This document shows positions 62,901-64,000 of a stretch of 64,000 bases of DNA, one piece after another (position 1 is the stretch's first letter; each line of letters starts with the position of its first letter). Made by a program: the position numbers and the translations under genes. The stretch covers positions 1 to 64,000 of the forward strand of contig CAZITQ010000002.1 of the NCBI GenBank assembly GCA_964542165.1, read 5' to 3'. The notes below the pieces were generated by a model. The model had not been told where the DNA came from. It searched no databases and worked only from the letters and a program-made list of their open reading frames with translations. The DNA comes from CAYTBN01 sp964542165. GTDB lineage: Bacteria; Myxococcota_A; UBA796; UBA9615; CAYRNR01.

Positions 62901-64000
62901 GCCCGGCGGATCAGAGCCCGGATCCGAAGCTCCAGCTCCTCGGGGTCGAAGGGCTTGGGCAGGTAGTCGTCGGCGCCGGCGCGGAAGCCGCTCTTGATGT
63001 GGGCCTGGTCACCGCGGGCGCTGAGGATCAACACCGGGAGGAAGGCGGTGGCGATGTCCCCCTTGAGCGCCTCGCAGACCTCGAAGCCGCTCATGCCGGG
63101 CATCATCACGTCCAGGACCACCAGGTGCACGGGGTCGTTGACCCGGTGGCGCTCGATGGTGTCCAGGGCTTCCTGTCCGTCCAGCGCGGTCAACACCCTG
63201 AAGCCCACCCCCTCGAGGGTGTAGCGGACCAGGTCCAGGATCTCCTGGGAGTCGTCCACCACCAGGATCGTCTCCGGCTCGCCCGCCTTGTGGTCGGGGA
63301 CCTCGGCCCGGGCGGGCTCCTCTTCGAGTATCTGGGGGAACTCGCCCGAGAACAGCTCCATCGCCTCACCGGGGAGGACGTCGAGGGACTCGCCCTCGGG
63401 CGCCGCCCCACTGTCGGCGACGTCCTCGAGGGTGGTCTCTGCGTCCGGTCCCGTGGGCGGAGTGGGCGGAGGGGGTGCCACGGACGCCGCCCTGGAACGG
63501 GCAGGCGCCACGGCGGACCGCACGTGGCGGACCACCTCCTCCAGGGAGGTCAGCCCCTCCTCCACCTTCTCGAGGCCCGACTCCACCAGGATCTGCAGGC
63601 CACCCTGGACCGCCGCCCGCCGGATGGCGGACTCGTCGGCGCCCGCCAGGATCAGGTTGCGCAGCGACTCGTTGACCCGCAACAGCTCGTACACCCCCAC
63701 GCGACCGCGGTACCCGGTGTACAGACAGAACTTGCACCCCGTTCCGGGCCGGTAGGAGGCCCTCAGCGGAAGGGGTTCGATCTCCAGGGCCCGCCACTGG
63801 GACGGATCCGGCTCGCCCTCCACCCGGCAATGGGGGCACAGGCGGCGCACGAGCCGCTGGGCGACCACCCCCAGCAGGCTCGAGCCCGTCAGGTACTGGG
63901 GAAGGCCCAGGTCCCGCAGCCGGGTGATGGTCGAGACCGTGTCCACGGTGTGGAGCGTGGAGAACACCAGGTGGCCCGTGAGCGCAGCCTGGAAGGCGGT
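62876..64000 (-). CDS. GspE/PilB-type secretion ATPase fused to a response-regulator receiver (5' end outside window)
   Basis: The readable part is 374 aa. Its N-terminal end continues past 64000, reading TAFQAALTGHLVFSTLHT, the conserved block after Walker B in GspE/PilB ATPases. CPHC and CKFC (with GYRGRVGVYELL) form the zinc-binding tetracysteine typical of PilB/GspE. A Pro/Glu-rich linker of about 90 residues (from about 150) leads to a complete CheY-type receiver: VVDDSQEILDLV, VVLDVMMPGMSG (phospho-Asp), LILSARGD, and LPKPFDPEEL. The fusion would let a kinase control pilus or secretion motor output. The full N-terminal domains are not seen. Confidence 0.9.
   Translation of the reverse strand, partial: TAFQAALTGHLVFSTLHTVDTVSTITRLRDLGLPQYLTGSSLLGVVAQRLVRRLCPHCRVEGEPDPSQWRALEIEPLPLRASYRPGTGCKFCLYTGYRGRVGVYELLRVNESLRNLILAGADESAIRRAAVQGGLQILVESGLEKVEEGLTSLEEVVRHVRSAVAPARSRAASVAPPPPTPPTGPDAETTLEDVADSGAAPEGESLDVLPGEAMELFSGEFPQILEEEPARAEVPDHKAGEPETILVVDDSQEILDLVRYTLEGVGFRVLTALDGQEALDTIERHRVNDPVHLVVLDVMMPGMSGFEVCEALKGDIATAFLPVLILSARGDQAHIKSGFRAGADDYLPKPFDPEELELRIRALIRRAYRDAPLS

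Overview
The window is high-GC bacterial DNA (roughly 70% by eye) with strong G/C at third codon positions. Its gene content suggests a predatory- or social-type delta-lineage, that is Myxococcota or a related uncultured 'Deltaproteobacteria' group. The reasons are two Ser/Thr protein kinases, sigma-54/NtrC-type regulation, a pilus/secretion ATPase, a large set of surface lipoproteins with Asp-rich GDDD linkers, and MopE-type metal-binding repeats. No rRNA, tRNA, CRISPR array, IS element or phage genes were seen. The taxonomic call is an inference.

Layout. 1-7.6 kb (+): a membrane-anchored AraC regulator with a CBM9-like sensor, a kinase-NTPase-TPR protein, and a beta-helix lipoprotein. 7.7-15.7 kb (-): the most interesting block. 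It reads, in transcription order, NtrC-type response regulator, class I isoprenoid-synthase-like (ComQ-like) protein, ComP-like PDZ/multi-TM/GAF histidine kinase (carrying a frameshift), a 148-aa protein ending in GGGGVC, a papain/C39-like peptidase, and a radical SAM/SPASM enzyme. 16.1 kb (+): divergent from this block lies a kinase-like ATPase that lacks the phospho-acceptor His. It has a near-consensus sigma-54 promoter and a 16-bp palindrome upstream. 17.3-22.5 kb: alpha/beta hydrolase, RmlD-type reductase, ileS. 22.6-26.8 kb: a second near-consensus sigma-54 promoter in an AT-rich patch drives a PPC-domain lipoprotein. It is followed by a C-terminally truncated metallophosphoesterase, two tiny Cys-rich genes, an EEP-family lipoprotein and a Cys-rich lipoprotein. 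26.9-44.4 kb: mostly lipoproteins and surface enzymes (HEXXH peptidase, TonB receptor, GDPD, DUF4434, kelch, metallophosphoesterase, beta-propellers), a second kinase, and a gene-decay zone at about 41-42.1 kb. 44.5-47.6 kb: lamin-tail lipoprotein, HlyD-like protein, VTC, DUF4956. 47.7-49.6 kb: GH36-type alpha-galactosidase. 49.6-58.4 kb: recC-recB-recD. 58.5-62.9 kb: MopE-repeat lipoprotein and an SGNH/TPR protein. 62.9-64 kb (-): 3' end of a GspE/PilB ATPase fused to a receiver domain.

Working hypothesis for the central block. The ComQ-like and ComP-like proteins, a two-component output, and a cassette of small protein, peptidase and radical SAM enzyme may form a modified-peptide signalling system that outputs through sigma-54. 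It would resemble Bacillus ComQXPA in logic but use different output and maturation parts. The domain calls are read from the sequence; the functional linkage is inference.
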